This document shows, piece by piece, positions 16,688-23,512 of a stretch of 64,000 nucleotides of DNA. The position numbers were made by a program, and so were the translations under genes. Origin of the DNA: Rhodovulum robiginosum (GTDB lineage: Bacteria; Pseudomonadota; Alphaproteobacteria; Rhodobacterales; Rhodobacteraceae); assembly GCF_003944755.1 (NCBI RefSeq), contig NZ_RWGU01000043.1:1-64000 (forward strand), given 5' to 3'. Position 1 is the stretch's first letter. Each line of letters begins with the position of its first letter. The notes below the pieces were generated by a model that did not search any database, had not been told where the DNA came from, and saw nothing but the letters and a program-made list of their open reading frames with translations.

Positions 16688-17172
16688 ACATCGCGATCGG
16701 CACCGTGCTGCTATGGGCGCTGGCGCTCGAACTGCTGCGACGGCTGCGCCGGCAAGACCCGGCCAGGCTTGTCCCCGTCTACGCCCGCACCCGCGCGATG
16801 ATGGTCTTCATGATCCCGCGTATCTTCGTCGGGCTGGTGGGCGCAGGGTTTCTGGCCGCATTGCTGCCCGTGGACCAGATCGAGCGCTTTTTCGGCGCGG
16901 AGTCCGGCGTGGCCGGCATGGGGCTGGCCACGATCCTTGGCGCGGTCACGCCGGGCGGCCCTTTCGTGGCCTTCGCCATCGGCGCGGCGGCGCTGAAGGC
17001 CGGCGCCGGCTGGGCGGCGCTGATGGCCTATGTCACGGCGTGGTCTGTGGTGAACCTCAACCGCTCCATCGCCTACGAGCTGCCGCTGATGGGCCGGCGT
17101 TTTTTGATGATCCGCGCGCTGGTCTCGCTGCCGCTGCCGCTGGTCCTGGGCGGGATCATGCTGCTGGTGTGA
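16684..17172 (+). CDS. Half-size membrane permease-like protein B
   Basis: 162 residues, a paralogue of the preceding protein. Matching blocks are IPRIFVGLVGAGFLAALLP, GAESGVAGMGLATILGAVTPGGPFVAF and LNRSIAYELP, followed by a conserved L-RALVSLPLPLVLGG end that mirrors ALSLPAPIVFG in protein A. The two genes are coupled by a 4-base overlap, so they probably form an obligatory heterodimer equal to one full-length permease. Last gene of the plus-arm phosphonate operon. The substrate is unknown. Confidence 0.65.
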   Translation: MNIAIGTVLLWALALELLRRLRRQDPARLVPVYARTRAMMVFMIPRIFVGLVGAGFLAALLPVDQIERFFGAESGVAGMGLATILGAVTPGGPFVAFAIGAAALKAGAGWAALMAYVTAWSVVNLNRSIAYELPLMGRRFLMIRALVSLPLPLVLGGIMLLV

Positions 17173-17345
17173 GGGCGCCCCGTGCGATTGGCCGTGCGGC
17201 GCCCGCCCCGGCCTGCCATTCCAGCCGGCGACACCGACAGCCGCGCAGCAAGGGCGCACCTGAACCGCCCGCACTTGACCCGCCGGCCTCGCGGCGAAAG
17301 AAATGCCCCCCAGACGATGTGCCCAGCCCCGCCCGCAGGAGGCCG

Positions 17346-18047
17346 ATGGAACCGCCCGACACCCCGCCAACCCCCGAAGCCTGCCTCGCCGCCCTGCGCG
17401 ACCGCGCGGTGCCCGGCAAGGCCGAAGACATGGCCGCCTATCACAAGGCCCCCCGTCCCTATCTGGGCGTCGCCAATCCCGATATCGACGCGCTGACGAA
17501 GGACTGGCGCAAGGCCCTGTCGCTGGAGGACCGCCTGAGCCTCGCCGACGCCTTGTGGCAGACGAACATCCACGAGGCCCGGATCGCCGCGGCCAAGCTG
17601 TTGACCCAGGCGCGCATCCGGCCCGACGACGCGGGCGCCTGGGCGCTGATTGCCGGATGGGTGCCCGATTTCGACGCCTGGGCCATCGCCGATCATGCCT
17701 CCATCGCCGGGCAGAAACGGCTGGTGGCCGACCCGTCACGGCTCGACATCGTGGAGGGCTGGACCGTCAGCCCGCATATGTGGAGCCGCCGCGCCGCGCT
17801 GGTGATGACGCTGCCCTGGACGAAACAGCGCCATCCCGGCCCCGCGGAGCTCGCCGTGCGAGAACGCGTGCTGGGCTGGGCCGCAGGGTACGTGGACGAC
17901 CGCGAATGGTTCATCCAGAAAGCAGTGGCCTGGTGGCTGCGCGACCTGTCGAAACGCGATCCCGCGCGGGTGCGGGCCTTTCTCGAGGCCCATGGCGAGC
18001 GGATGAAACCCTTCGCCCGGAAAGAGGCCGGCCGCGCGATGGGCTGA
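17346..18047 (+). CDS. DNA alkylation repair protein (AlkD-like HEAT-repeat glycosylase)
   Basis: 233 residues, the common size of the AlkD/COG4912 family. The protein is helical and contains the family signatures AYHKAPRPYLGV, LWQTNIHEARIAAAKLLT, WALIAGWVPDFDAWAIADHAS and SPHMWSRRAALVMTLPW, then FIQKAVAWWLRDLSKRDPARV. These proteins excise N3- and N7-alkylpurines without base flipping. The start ATG lies in CGATGG after a weak GGAGG-like site. It stands 173 bases after the permease genes and converges with dusA, with 2 bases between the two stops. Confidence 0.85.
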   Translation: MEPPDTPPTPEACLAALRDRAVPGKAEDMAAYHKAPRPYLGVANPDIDALTKDWRKALSLEDRLSLADALWQTNIHEARIAAAKLLTQARIRPDDAGAWALIAGWVPDFDAWAIADHASIAGQKRLVADPSRLDIVEGWTVSPHMWSRRAALVMTLPWTKQRHPGPAELAVRERVLGWAAGYVDDREWFIQKAVAWWLRDLSKRDPARVRAFLEAHGERMKPFARKEAGRAMG

Positions 18048-18049
18048 AC

Positions 18050-19060
18050 TCAGGCCGCCGCGGCCTCGGGCACCGCGGCCAGTGCCGCGTCCAGCACGTC
18101 AAGCCCCGCGCCGGGCGCCACCGCCCCCTCAGACAGCACCCGCCGCCAGGCCCGCGCGCCGGGCCGGCCCGAAAAGAGCCCCAGCATGTGCCGCGTGACA
18201 TTGTGCAGCCGCCCGCCGGCCGCAAGATGACGCGCGATATAGGGGCGCATCTCTTCGGCCACCTGCCGCGCGGTCTTGCGCCCCGGCCGGCCGAAAATCT
18301 CTTCGTCCGCGGGCAGCAGGATGTCGGCCGGGCTGTGATAGGCCGCCCGCCCGATCATCACCCCGTCGAGCCCGGACGCGAGAAACCGCCTCGCCTCGTC
18401 CAGCGACTGAACCCCGCCATTGACCGAGATATGCAGACCGGGAAAGGCCCGCTTGATCTCGTGCACGAGCGCGTAGTCGAGCGGCGGGATATCGCGGTTT
18501 TCCTTGGGGCTGAGCCCCTGCAGCCAGGCCTTGCGCGCGTGGATGGTAAAGCGCGTGACACCGGCGGCCGACACGGTCTCCACGAAGCCGGGCAGCACCG
18601 CGCGCGGCTCCTGCTCGTCGACGCCGATGCGGCATTTCACCGTCACGTCGACCGAGGACGCCTCCCGCATCGCCGCCACGCAGTCCGCGACCAACCCCGG
18701 CGTCTTCATCAGCACCGCCCCGAAGGTGCCCGACTGCACCCGGTCGGACGGGCAGCCAACGTTGAGGTTCACCTCGTCATAGCCTTCGTCGCAGGCGATC
18801 CGGGTGGCCTGGGCCAGTTCCTGCGGGTCCGACCCGCCCAGTTGTACCGCAACCGGGTGTTCGGCCGGATCGAAAGCCAGAAGGTGCCGCGCGTCGCCAC
18901 GCACCAGCGCGGGCGCCGTGACCATCTCGGTGTAAAGCAGCGTCTCGGCGCTCATCAGCCGGTGGAAATACCGGCAATGGCGGTCGGTCCAGTCCATCAT
19001 CGGGGCTACAGATAGCCGTGAAGCAGTTGAAATGTCTGTTTTTAATATATTTTCTGCCAT
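18050..19060 (-). CDS. dusA: tRNA-dihydrouridine synthase A
   Basis: 336 residues. The FMN barrel motifs are intact: SVAPMMDWTDRHCRYFHR, TEMVTAPALVRGD, VQLGGSDP, the catalytic Cys in VNLNVGCPSDRVQSGTFGAVLM, TVKCRIGVD, FTIHARKAWLQG and VNGGVQSLDEA, GLDGVMIGRAAYHSP. DusA reduces U20/U20a in tRNA. The first residues (MAENILKTDISTAS) are encoded by AT-rich DNA unlike the rest of the gene and abut an integrase gene. dusA 5' ends are a known attachment site for integrative elements that rebuild the reading frame, and that is the likely case here. Confidence 0.96.
   Translation of the reverse strand: MAENILKTDISTASRLSVAPMMDWTDRHCRYFHRLMSAETLLYTEMVTAPALVRGDARHLLAFDPAEHPVAVQLGGSDPQELAQATRIACDEGYDEVNLNVGCPSDRVQSGTFGAVLMKTPGLVADCVAAMREASSVDVTVKCRIGVDEQEPRAVLPGFVETVSAAGVTRFTIHARKAWLQGLSPKENRDIPPLDYALVHEIKRAFPGLHISVNGGVQSLDEARRFLASGLDGVMIGRAAYHSPADILLPADEEIFGRPGRKTARQVAEEMRPYIARHLAAGGRLHNVTRHMLGLFSGRPGARAWRRVLSEGAVAPGAGLDVLDAALAAVPEAAAA
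18985..19057. other. Probable attachment-site junction in the 5' end of dusA
   Basis: From 18985 to about 19017 the sequence is GC-rich conserved dusA coding DNA (the WTDRHCRYF region). From about 19018 it becomes AT-rich (TTTTTAATATATTTTC), still in the dusA frame, and runs into the integrase promoter region. This composition break marks the left end of the element. The matching second copy of the core was searched for by eye toward 35.5 kb and not found. Confidence 0.5.
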
Positions 19061-19064
19061 ACTG

Positions 19065-19156
19065 GAGTCATACCATTTTTGCTCATTTTGGCCTGTTTAC
19101 GCCTTTTTTTGCATCCAGTATGACTCAGAGTCATACGAAGTAACCCGGAGTCATAC
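19065..19156. repeat. GAGTCATAC repeats in the integrase promoter region
   Basis: GAGTCATAC occurs at 19065-19073, 19128-19136 and 19148-19156, and its inverse GTATGACTC at 19118-19126. The middle pair forms a perfect 19-base palindrome, GTATGACTCAGAGTCATAC. The last copy ends 4 bases before the integrase ATG. These may be integrase arm sites or an operator controlling int and the new dusA leader. Confidence 0.6.
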
Positions 19157-19160
19157 GAAA

Positions 19161-20246
19161 ATGGCCACCATCACAGAGCGAACACTTAAGGACGGCAGCA
19201 AGCGGTTTCTAGCGCAGATCACGCGCAGAGGCCACATGAAGCCGGTAAGCCGCACCTTCGACAAACGCAAGACCGCCGAAGCATGGGCGAAGAAACGAGA
19301 GAAGGAGATTGACGCAGACATTGCCGCCGGACGGAAGGTCCAAAACCGAAGCGCAAAGAAGGTGACGTTGGGCGACGCCATAGACAGGTACATCACCGAG
19401 TCCATGCGAGAGATCGGCAAGACGAAGGCGCAAGTGCTGCGCACGATCCGGGAAGAGTATGACATAGCGGACATGCCCTGCGACCGGATTGAGTCTTCGG
19501 ACATTGTGTCTTTCGTGAAGGAGCTACACAACCGCCCCGGCCTCAACTCCGCGTCCACCGCCCTCAACTACCTGTCGCACCTGTCGGCGGTATTTACGGA
19601 TGCGCGCCCCCTGTGGGGGTTCCCGCTAGATGAGCAGACTATGAAAGATGCGCAAAAAGTCTGCATGCGCCATGGCTTTGTTAGCAAATCGGAGGGGCGC
19701 GACCGTCGCCCCACCCTTGAAGAGCTTGACCAACTTATGAAGTACTTTGAGCGGGCCACTGCAGCGAACCCGCGAACCATGCCGATGCATAAGGTCTTGG
19801 CATTCGCGATTTTCAGCACCCGCCGTCAGGCAGAGATTTGCAGGATCACGTGGGACGATTACGAACCCCAGCACCAGCGCATTTTAGTACGGAAGATGAA
19901 GAACCCCGGCGAGAAAGGTGGCGTCGATACATGGGTAGAACTGCCCGACCCGTGCTGCGCCATTATCGAAGCCATGCCGCAAAAAAGGGCTGAGATTTTC
20001 CCTTTCAACTCAGACACAGTCAGCCGCCGCTTCACCGAAGCCTGCAAATTTCTAGGTATCGACGATTTGCACTTCCACGACATGCGCCACGAAGGCACTT
20101 CGCGACTATTCGAAATGGGGCGCACAGTGCCGCAGGCGGCGTCCGTGACCGGTCACAAGTCTTGGAAGAGCTTGGAGGGGTATACTCATATCCGTCAGCA
20201 AGGCGACCGGTATGAAGATTGGCCATGGATTGAAAAGGTGACCTAG
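19161..20246 (+). CDS. int: Tyrosine-type site-specific recombinase (integrase)
   Basis: 361 residues from the ATG at 19161; the upstream extension is only repeat DNA. The N-terminal arm/SAM-like part includes KDGSKRFLAQITRRG and LGDAIDRYITE. The catalytic domain shows Arg in FSTRRQAEICRITWDD (about residue 220), His-x-x-Arg in HDMRHEGTSRLFE (about 305), His in TGHKSWKSLEGY and the nucleophile Tyr in GYTHI (about 340). All catalytic residues are present. It should integrate and excise the element at the 5' end of dusA. It resembles the DusA-associated integrase group in location. A terminator follows 40 bases after the stop. Confidence 0.95.
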   Translation: MATITERTLKDGSKRFLAQITRRGHMKPVSRTFDKRKTAEAWAKKREKEIDADIAAGRKVQNRSAKKVTLGDAIDRYITESMREIGKTKAQVLRTIREEYDIADMPCDRIESSDIVSFVKELHNRPGLNSASTALNYLSHLSAVFTDARPLWGFPLDEQTMKDAQKVCMRHGFVSKSEGRDRRPTLEELDQLMKYFERATAANPRTMPMHKVLAFAIFSTRRQAEICRITWDDYEPQHQRILVRKMKNPGEKGGVDTWVELPDPCCAIIEAMPQKRAEIFPFNSDTVSRRFTEACKFLGIDDLHFHDMRHEGTSRLFEMGRTVPQAASVTGHKSWKSLEGYTHIRQQGDRYEDWPWIEKVT

Positions 20247-20285
20247 CCGCCCTGCCCGCTGGCGCGGGGCACCCACCAACACTCT

Positions 20286-20310
20286 GGCCCGCCAAATCGG
20301 CGGGCCTTTT
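20286..20310 (+). terminator. Rho-independent terminator after int
   Basis: GGCCCGCC and GGCGGGCC form an 8-base stem with a 5-base loop, followed by TTTTCCTT. It separates the integrase from the small-gene operon. The rest of 20247-20505 contains no gene that I can support. Confidence 0.8.
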
Positions 20311-20505
20311 CCTTGCCTGCGCCACGAAATCACCTTACGCGAATCACGCACCAGACCACGCAACCGTGTAAATTTGCAATGTCAAGCAAAATATGCTAGT
20401 GCTGACAATATCAGAGATGCAACCTTAGACCGGTCATATGTAGCCGCCGGGGTTGCCAAATTTCCCGACCATTGAGAGCGCCCGTGAGGGCGCAAGGAGT
20501 CGACC

Positions 20506-20802
20506 ATGAACCCTATCACCGCAACCTTGCGGTCAACCGACCTGTGCGCGCTTTTGAATGTCTGCGACCGGTCAATCTGGCGCTGGATGGACGGCGTCGC
20601 TGCCTTCCATGATTTTGGCCGTGCTCCGCGCGGACATATGTACGCCCTTCCCGAAGTCATTTCGCTCTTGCGCGCAAGGCGTAGGGCTGGACTTTCCGAC
20701 GACGAACTGGCCAGCGTCGTAACCCACGATACCGCCGAACGCGCAGAGCGGGCGGATACGCTTGGTTACCCCGATGACATTTGGCTTGGTGGTAGCCCTT
20801 AG
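20506..20802 (+). CDS. Helix-turn-helix protein, AlpA/MerR-like (ends at an in-frame TAG)
   Basis: 98 residues up to TAG, with a good ribosome binding site (AAGGAG, 7 bases ahead). The N-terminal half reads LRSTDLCALLNVCDRSIWRWMDG ... GHMYALPEVISLLRARR, the winged-helix pattern of AlpA/excisionase-type proteins. In phage satellites such proteins often control excision or early transcription. The same frame continues after the TAG for 90 more codons without a stop and with reasonable codon use (see next entry). The gene may thus be the front part of a 189-residue protein interrupted by an amber codon. Confidence 0.7.
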   Translation: MNPITATLRSTDLCALLNVCDRSIWRWMDGVAAFHDFGRAPRGHMYALPEVISLLRARRRAGLSDDELASVVTHDTAERAERADTLGYPDDIWLGGSP

Positions 20803-21075
20803 GCCCGCGCAGACGCCTTCAGGGCATCACTGGTTGGCAAGGAACTGGAGCGCGCGCGATCCGTCCAGAAGGCCGTGACCGGCGCTGCAATCGCCGCTGG
20901 CCTGCCGCGCGTCGAGCGCTTGCGTCAGATTACTCTGATCCATCCTGCCTGCGTCCGGTTTATCCTCGCGGGCGAAGCCAACGAATTGCCTGTAGGTGAG
21001 GCCGGATGGGCGGCGTGGATCAAGGCAATCGACGTTGTGAACATCCCCACCACTATCGAACAGGAGGCCGCATAA
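20803..21075 (+). pseudogene. In-frame continuation after the TAG (C-terminal half, possible restart at GTG 20875)
   Basis: Directly after the TAG at 20800-20802 the same frame runs ARADAFRASLVGKELERA, then GLPRVERLRQITLIHPAC and VRFILAGEANELPVGEAG, ending at TAA 21073-21075, one base before the next ATG. The tight junction with the next gene suggests this is the true end of the gene. Either a point mutation (for example CAG to TAG) split it, or the second half is made separately from the GTG at 20875, or the TAG is a sequence error. The function is unknown. Confidence 0.5.
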
Positions 21076-21531
21076 ATGGCCATTGAAGACATTCTTACCC
21101 ACCTTGATGACGAAGACCGTGAGCGCTTCACGCAGGCCGTGAGCGCCATTGGTAAGGCCTTTGAGGCGCAGACCTCAGTTGCCGTCCAGCCGGAGTCTAT
21201 CGTCGGCCTGAATGCCGTTAGGGACTATGTCTTGACCGGTGGCGAGATCGAATTGGACCTGAGCGCCGCAATCACCGAATTGCAGGAAGACCCCAAGGTC
21301 AGCAACGCCCTGATTGCCGCTCAGGCGAAGGTTGCTGAAGCGAACAAGATTGCCAGCGACACCGCGAACATGAGCCGAACCGAACGCATGAATTATGCAC
21401 GCGCAAACGGCCTCGACAAGCCGCGACCGGATACCACCAGCAGCATGACCCGAAACGAACATGACGCCGTTCTGGCGGGCCTCAGCCCGATCCAGCGTAT
21501 GAACTATGCCCGCCGCCACGGCCTGACGTGA
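21076..21531 (+). CDS. Hypothetical protein with repeated MNYAR motif
   Basis: 151 residues, not recognised. An acidic N-terminus (MAIEDILTHLDDEDRERF) is followed by a helical middle rich in Ala. The C-terminal third holds two copies of the same motif: SRTERMNYARANGL and SPIQRMNYARRHGL, 38 residues apart. Such R-M-NYAR-G-hinge repeats resemble short motifs in phage structural or scaffold-like proteins, but I cannot name a family. Its start follows the previous stop immediately and its end overlaps the GTG/ATG region of the next gene, so it belongs to one operon. Confidence 0.6.
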   Translation: MAIEDILTHLDDEDRERFTQAVSAIGKAFEAQTSVAVQPESIVGLNAVRDYVLTGGEIELDLSAAITELQEDPKVSNALIAAQAKVAEANKIASDTANMSRTERMNYARANGLDKPRPDTTSSMTRNEHDAVLAGLSPIQRMNYARRHGLT

Positions 21532-21542
21532 GGAAGCCCAAG

Positions 21543-21779
21543 ATGACCGTTGAAGACATTATTCAGACGATCCGCAAGGATCACGCCGGGGCGTGGCACA
21601 TGCTTTTCCAGATCACCGAAGGCGGGCACAAGTTTCTGCCGAGTGGCCACGTCTTGACCCCGGCGGCATACTTGGCAGTGGCACGTGCGTTTGGATCCCA
21701 CGAAAACCCGGTGGAACTGTCCGCCGAAGACCGTAAGCGGAACGAGCTTCAGGCGAAGGCGGAGGCAAAGAATGGCTAG
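21543..21779 (+). CDS. Hypothetical small protein
   Basis: 78 residues from the ATG at 21543 (AGGA 8 bases upstream); a GTG start at 21528 overlapping the previous stop is the alternative. The sequence starts MTVEDIIQTIRKDHAGAWHML, similar in opening to the gene before it (MAIEDILTHL), and ends in a charged helix (DRKRNELQAKAEAKNG). It overlaps the next gene by 8 bases. Not recognised; operon position suggests a phage-like accessory role. Confidence 0.5.
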   Translation: MTVEDIIQTIRKDHAGAWHMLFQITEGGHKFLPSGHVLTPAAYLAVARAFGSHENPVELSAEDRKRNELQAKAEAKNG

Positions 21780-21987
21780 CATTCTCGACGAAAACCCCGG
21801 ATTTGTCGGCAGTTTTTGCGATGACAAGCCCAGTAAGGAAGAAAAGCTCCACCGCCGCCACCGTCGCGAGAAGCTGGAAAAGGCGATGGAAAAGCGGGCG
21901 AATTTCTCTGAGGCCGATTTCGCTGCCGAAGAGGCGCGCATCGCCGAACAGATTGCCGAATGGGAGCGCACCCGCGATGCCGCGTAG
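21772..21987 (+). CDS. Hypothetical small coiled-coil protein
   Basis: 71 residues, overlapping the previous gene by 8 bases. After MASILDENPGFVGSF it is almost entirely charged and helical (KEEKLHRRHRREKLEKAMEKR, then FSEADFAAEEARIAEQIAE). It may be a small coiled-coil or nucleic-acid-associated protein. No family is recognised. Confidence 0.5.
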   Translation: MASILDENPGFVGSFCDDKPSKEEKLHRRHRREKLEKAMEKRANFSEADFAAEEARIAEQIAEWERTRDAA

Positions 21988-22180
21988 CGTTACCCTGCGT
22001 AATACCCCTGCAACTTTCGACGCGGCCAAGTATCTGCGCGGGCGTGAACGTATGCAGCGCCGAGCCGCCCTCTGGCACGCCGCACGTCTGGCTTGCGACG
22101 AGGAAGGGCAGTTCCGTGCCTCTTGGCCTGCCATCGGTCGCGCCGTCGCAGCCCAGCTTCAGCGCGAGGGATTGGGCTAA
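21977..22180 (+). CDS. Hypothetical small basic protein
   Basis: 67 residues, overlapping the previous gene by 11 bases. It is basic (RGRERMQRRAALWHAARLA) and ends QLQREGLG. No family is recognised. The next gene starts 116 bases later. Confidence 0.4.
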   Translation: MPRSVTLRNTPATFDAAKYLRGRERMQRRAALWHAARLACDEEGQFRASWPAIGRAVAAQLQREGLG

Positions 22181-22296
22181 GCCCCTTCAAATGAACCGGC
22201 GGCGGTTGCCCACGACCGCCGCTCATACCGCCGGGGCAGGTTTTTGCGATACGCGCCCCGGCGGACCTATCAGCAGCAAAGGACAGGACTACCAAA

Positions 22297-22746
22297 ATGA
22301 TCCACATGACGCTCAAGATGCGCGCGCAGCTTTACCTCGCCATGACGCAGGCGCTGGACGTGACCGACGATCCGCAGACCCCGGAAGAAGCGCAGCGATT
22401 GGCCCTGTGCGAGCTTGTCGCCGACTACAGCGGCGGTGACGGACCGTATGCGCTGCACGAAGCTTTCCGACTGGCGGATGCGATGGACTACTACCTGACC
22501 GAACACGCGGAGGCAGGTCCCCACGGGTTCAGCGTGGCGAACGTCGCCCGTCTTGTTGGCGGCGACCGGGATACCGCGAAGGCGGCGTTGCGACTTCTGG
22601 GGGCGCGACCGACTTATGATCCGGAAGGGCCGGACGATTGGTCGACCGGTCCTAGGCAGAGGGACGATTCGATTCGTTTTCCGCGCGACCTTCTTGCTGA
22701 GTACATCCGACTCGAATTGGAAGAGGCCGAGGGGTTCGCCGCCTGA
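22297..22746 (+). CDS. Hypothetical protein with a possible helix-turn-helix
   Basis: 149 residues, acidic overall. The segment FSVANVARLVGGDRDTAKAALRLLGA near residues 74-100 has the look of a helix-turn-helix, which would fit a DNA-binding accessory replication or control protein. The ribosome binding site AAAGGA is rather far (about 13 bases) from the ATG. A 6-base inverted repeat with a 5-base loop (GCCTGA/TCAGGC) overlaps the stop but has no T-run. Not recognised. Confidence 0.5.
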   Translation: MIHMTLKMRAQLYLAMTQALDVTDDPQTPEEAQRLALCELVADYSGGDGPYALHEAFRLADAMDYYLTEHAEAGPHGFSVANVARLVGGDRDTAKAALRLLGARPTYDPEGPDDWSTGPRQRDDSIRFPRDLLAEYIRLELEEAEGFAA

Positions 22747-22949
22747 TTGCTTCAGGCTGTAACATTCCGTTACCTCCGAAAGCTCAGCTTGAAGCAAAAT
22801 AGAGGTGTCATGGCACCCCATGTGCGATGGGTAAATTCGGCTTCAAGCACAATTATACAGCCTTATCAATTACTTGACCTGTGAGGTCCATTGCCGAGGG
22901 GCGCGAGTCCGAGTAGTCTGCGGGCATCTCAATGAAAGGTGACAAACAC

Positions 22950-23420
22950 ATGAACGACCGCGACACGGCCCTGATTTTGGCCACCAACATGATGAAGGAA
23001 ACTGCGGAGAAGAGCGCGACGAAGAGCTGCGCCACCTTGCATGCAAGGTTACGGAACTGGCGGGCGAAAGCAATGATCCACACTAGGCCCAAGGAAAGCG
23101 ACGACTTTGCGAGCGCCGAAATTGCCGTGTGGCAAGCGACTGGGTGTCCGTTGCCGCGCGAGGTGTTCGAAGAATTTCGGGACGTCGCTGACCCCGAGGC
23201 CCGGATTCATCATATGTGTGCCGCAGCTATTGCCACGGCAGATTGCGAACTGGAAACGCTGATCGAAAACAAGATCGACGCGTATCTGGAAGACTGCGCG
23301 GCGGCGCATGCGCGCGGTGACCATCTCGACAAGTTGGCTAATCTGGCAGCGAACGCGGAGGACAAGCCTGTCTTCCGTGGGCGGAGGAAGCGCGTACAGG
23401 TGTCGGGAGTACCTGTTTGA
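22950..23420 (+). CDS. Hypothetical protein before the replication gene
   Basis: 156 residues from the ATG at 22950, preceded by AAAGGTG; an in-frame ATG 18 bases earlier is the alternative. It contains an MNDRDTALILATNMMKETAEK helix and a long helical acidic middle (CELETLIENKIDAYLEDC), ending with a basic tail (FRGRRKRVQ). Nothing in it is recognised. It lies just upstream of the replication ATPase gene and could be a loader or cofactor, which is inference only. Confidence 0.5.
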   Translation: MNDRDTALILATNMMKETAEKSATKSCATLHARLRNWRAKAMIHTRPKESDDFASAEIAVWQATGCPLPREVFEEFRDVADPEARIHHMCAAAIATADCELETLIENKIDAYLEDCAAAHARGDHLDKLANLAANAEDKPVFRGRRKRVQVSGVPV

Positions 23421-23512
23421 ACTGGTGAAGGCCCGCGTGACGCGGGCCACCGCCAACCAAGGAAAGGAGCCGAACCGATGCTAACCAACTGACTGTGAGA
23501 AGGAGAAGCAAA

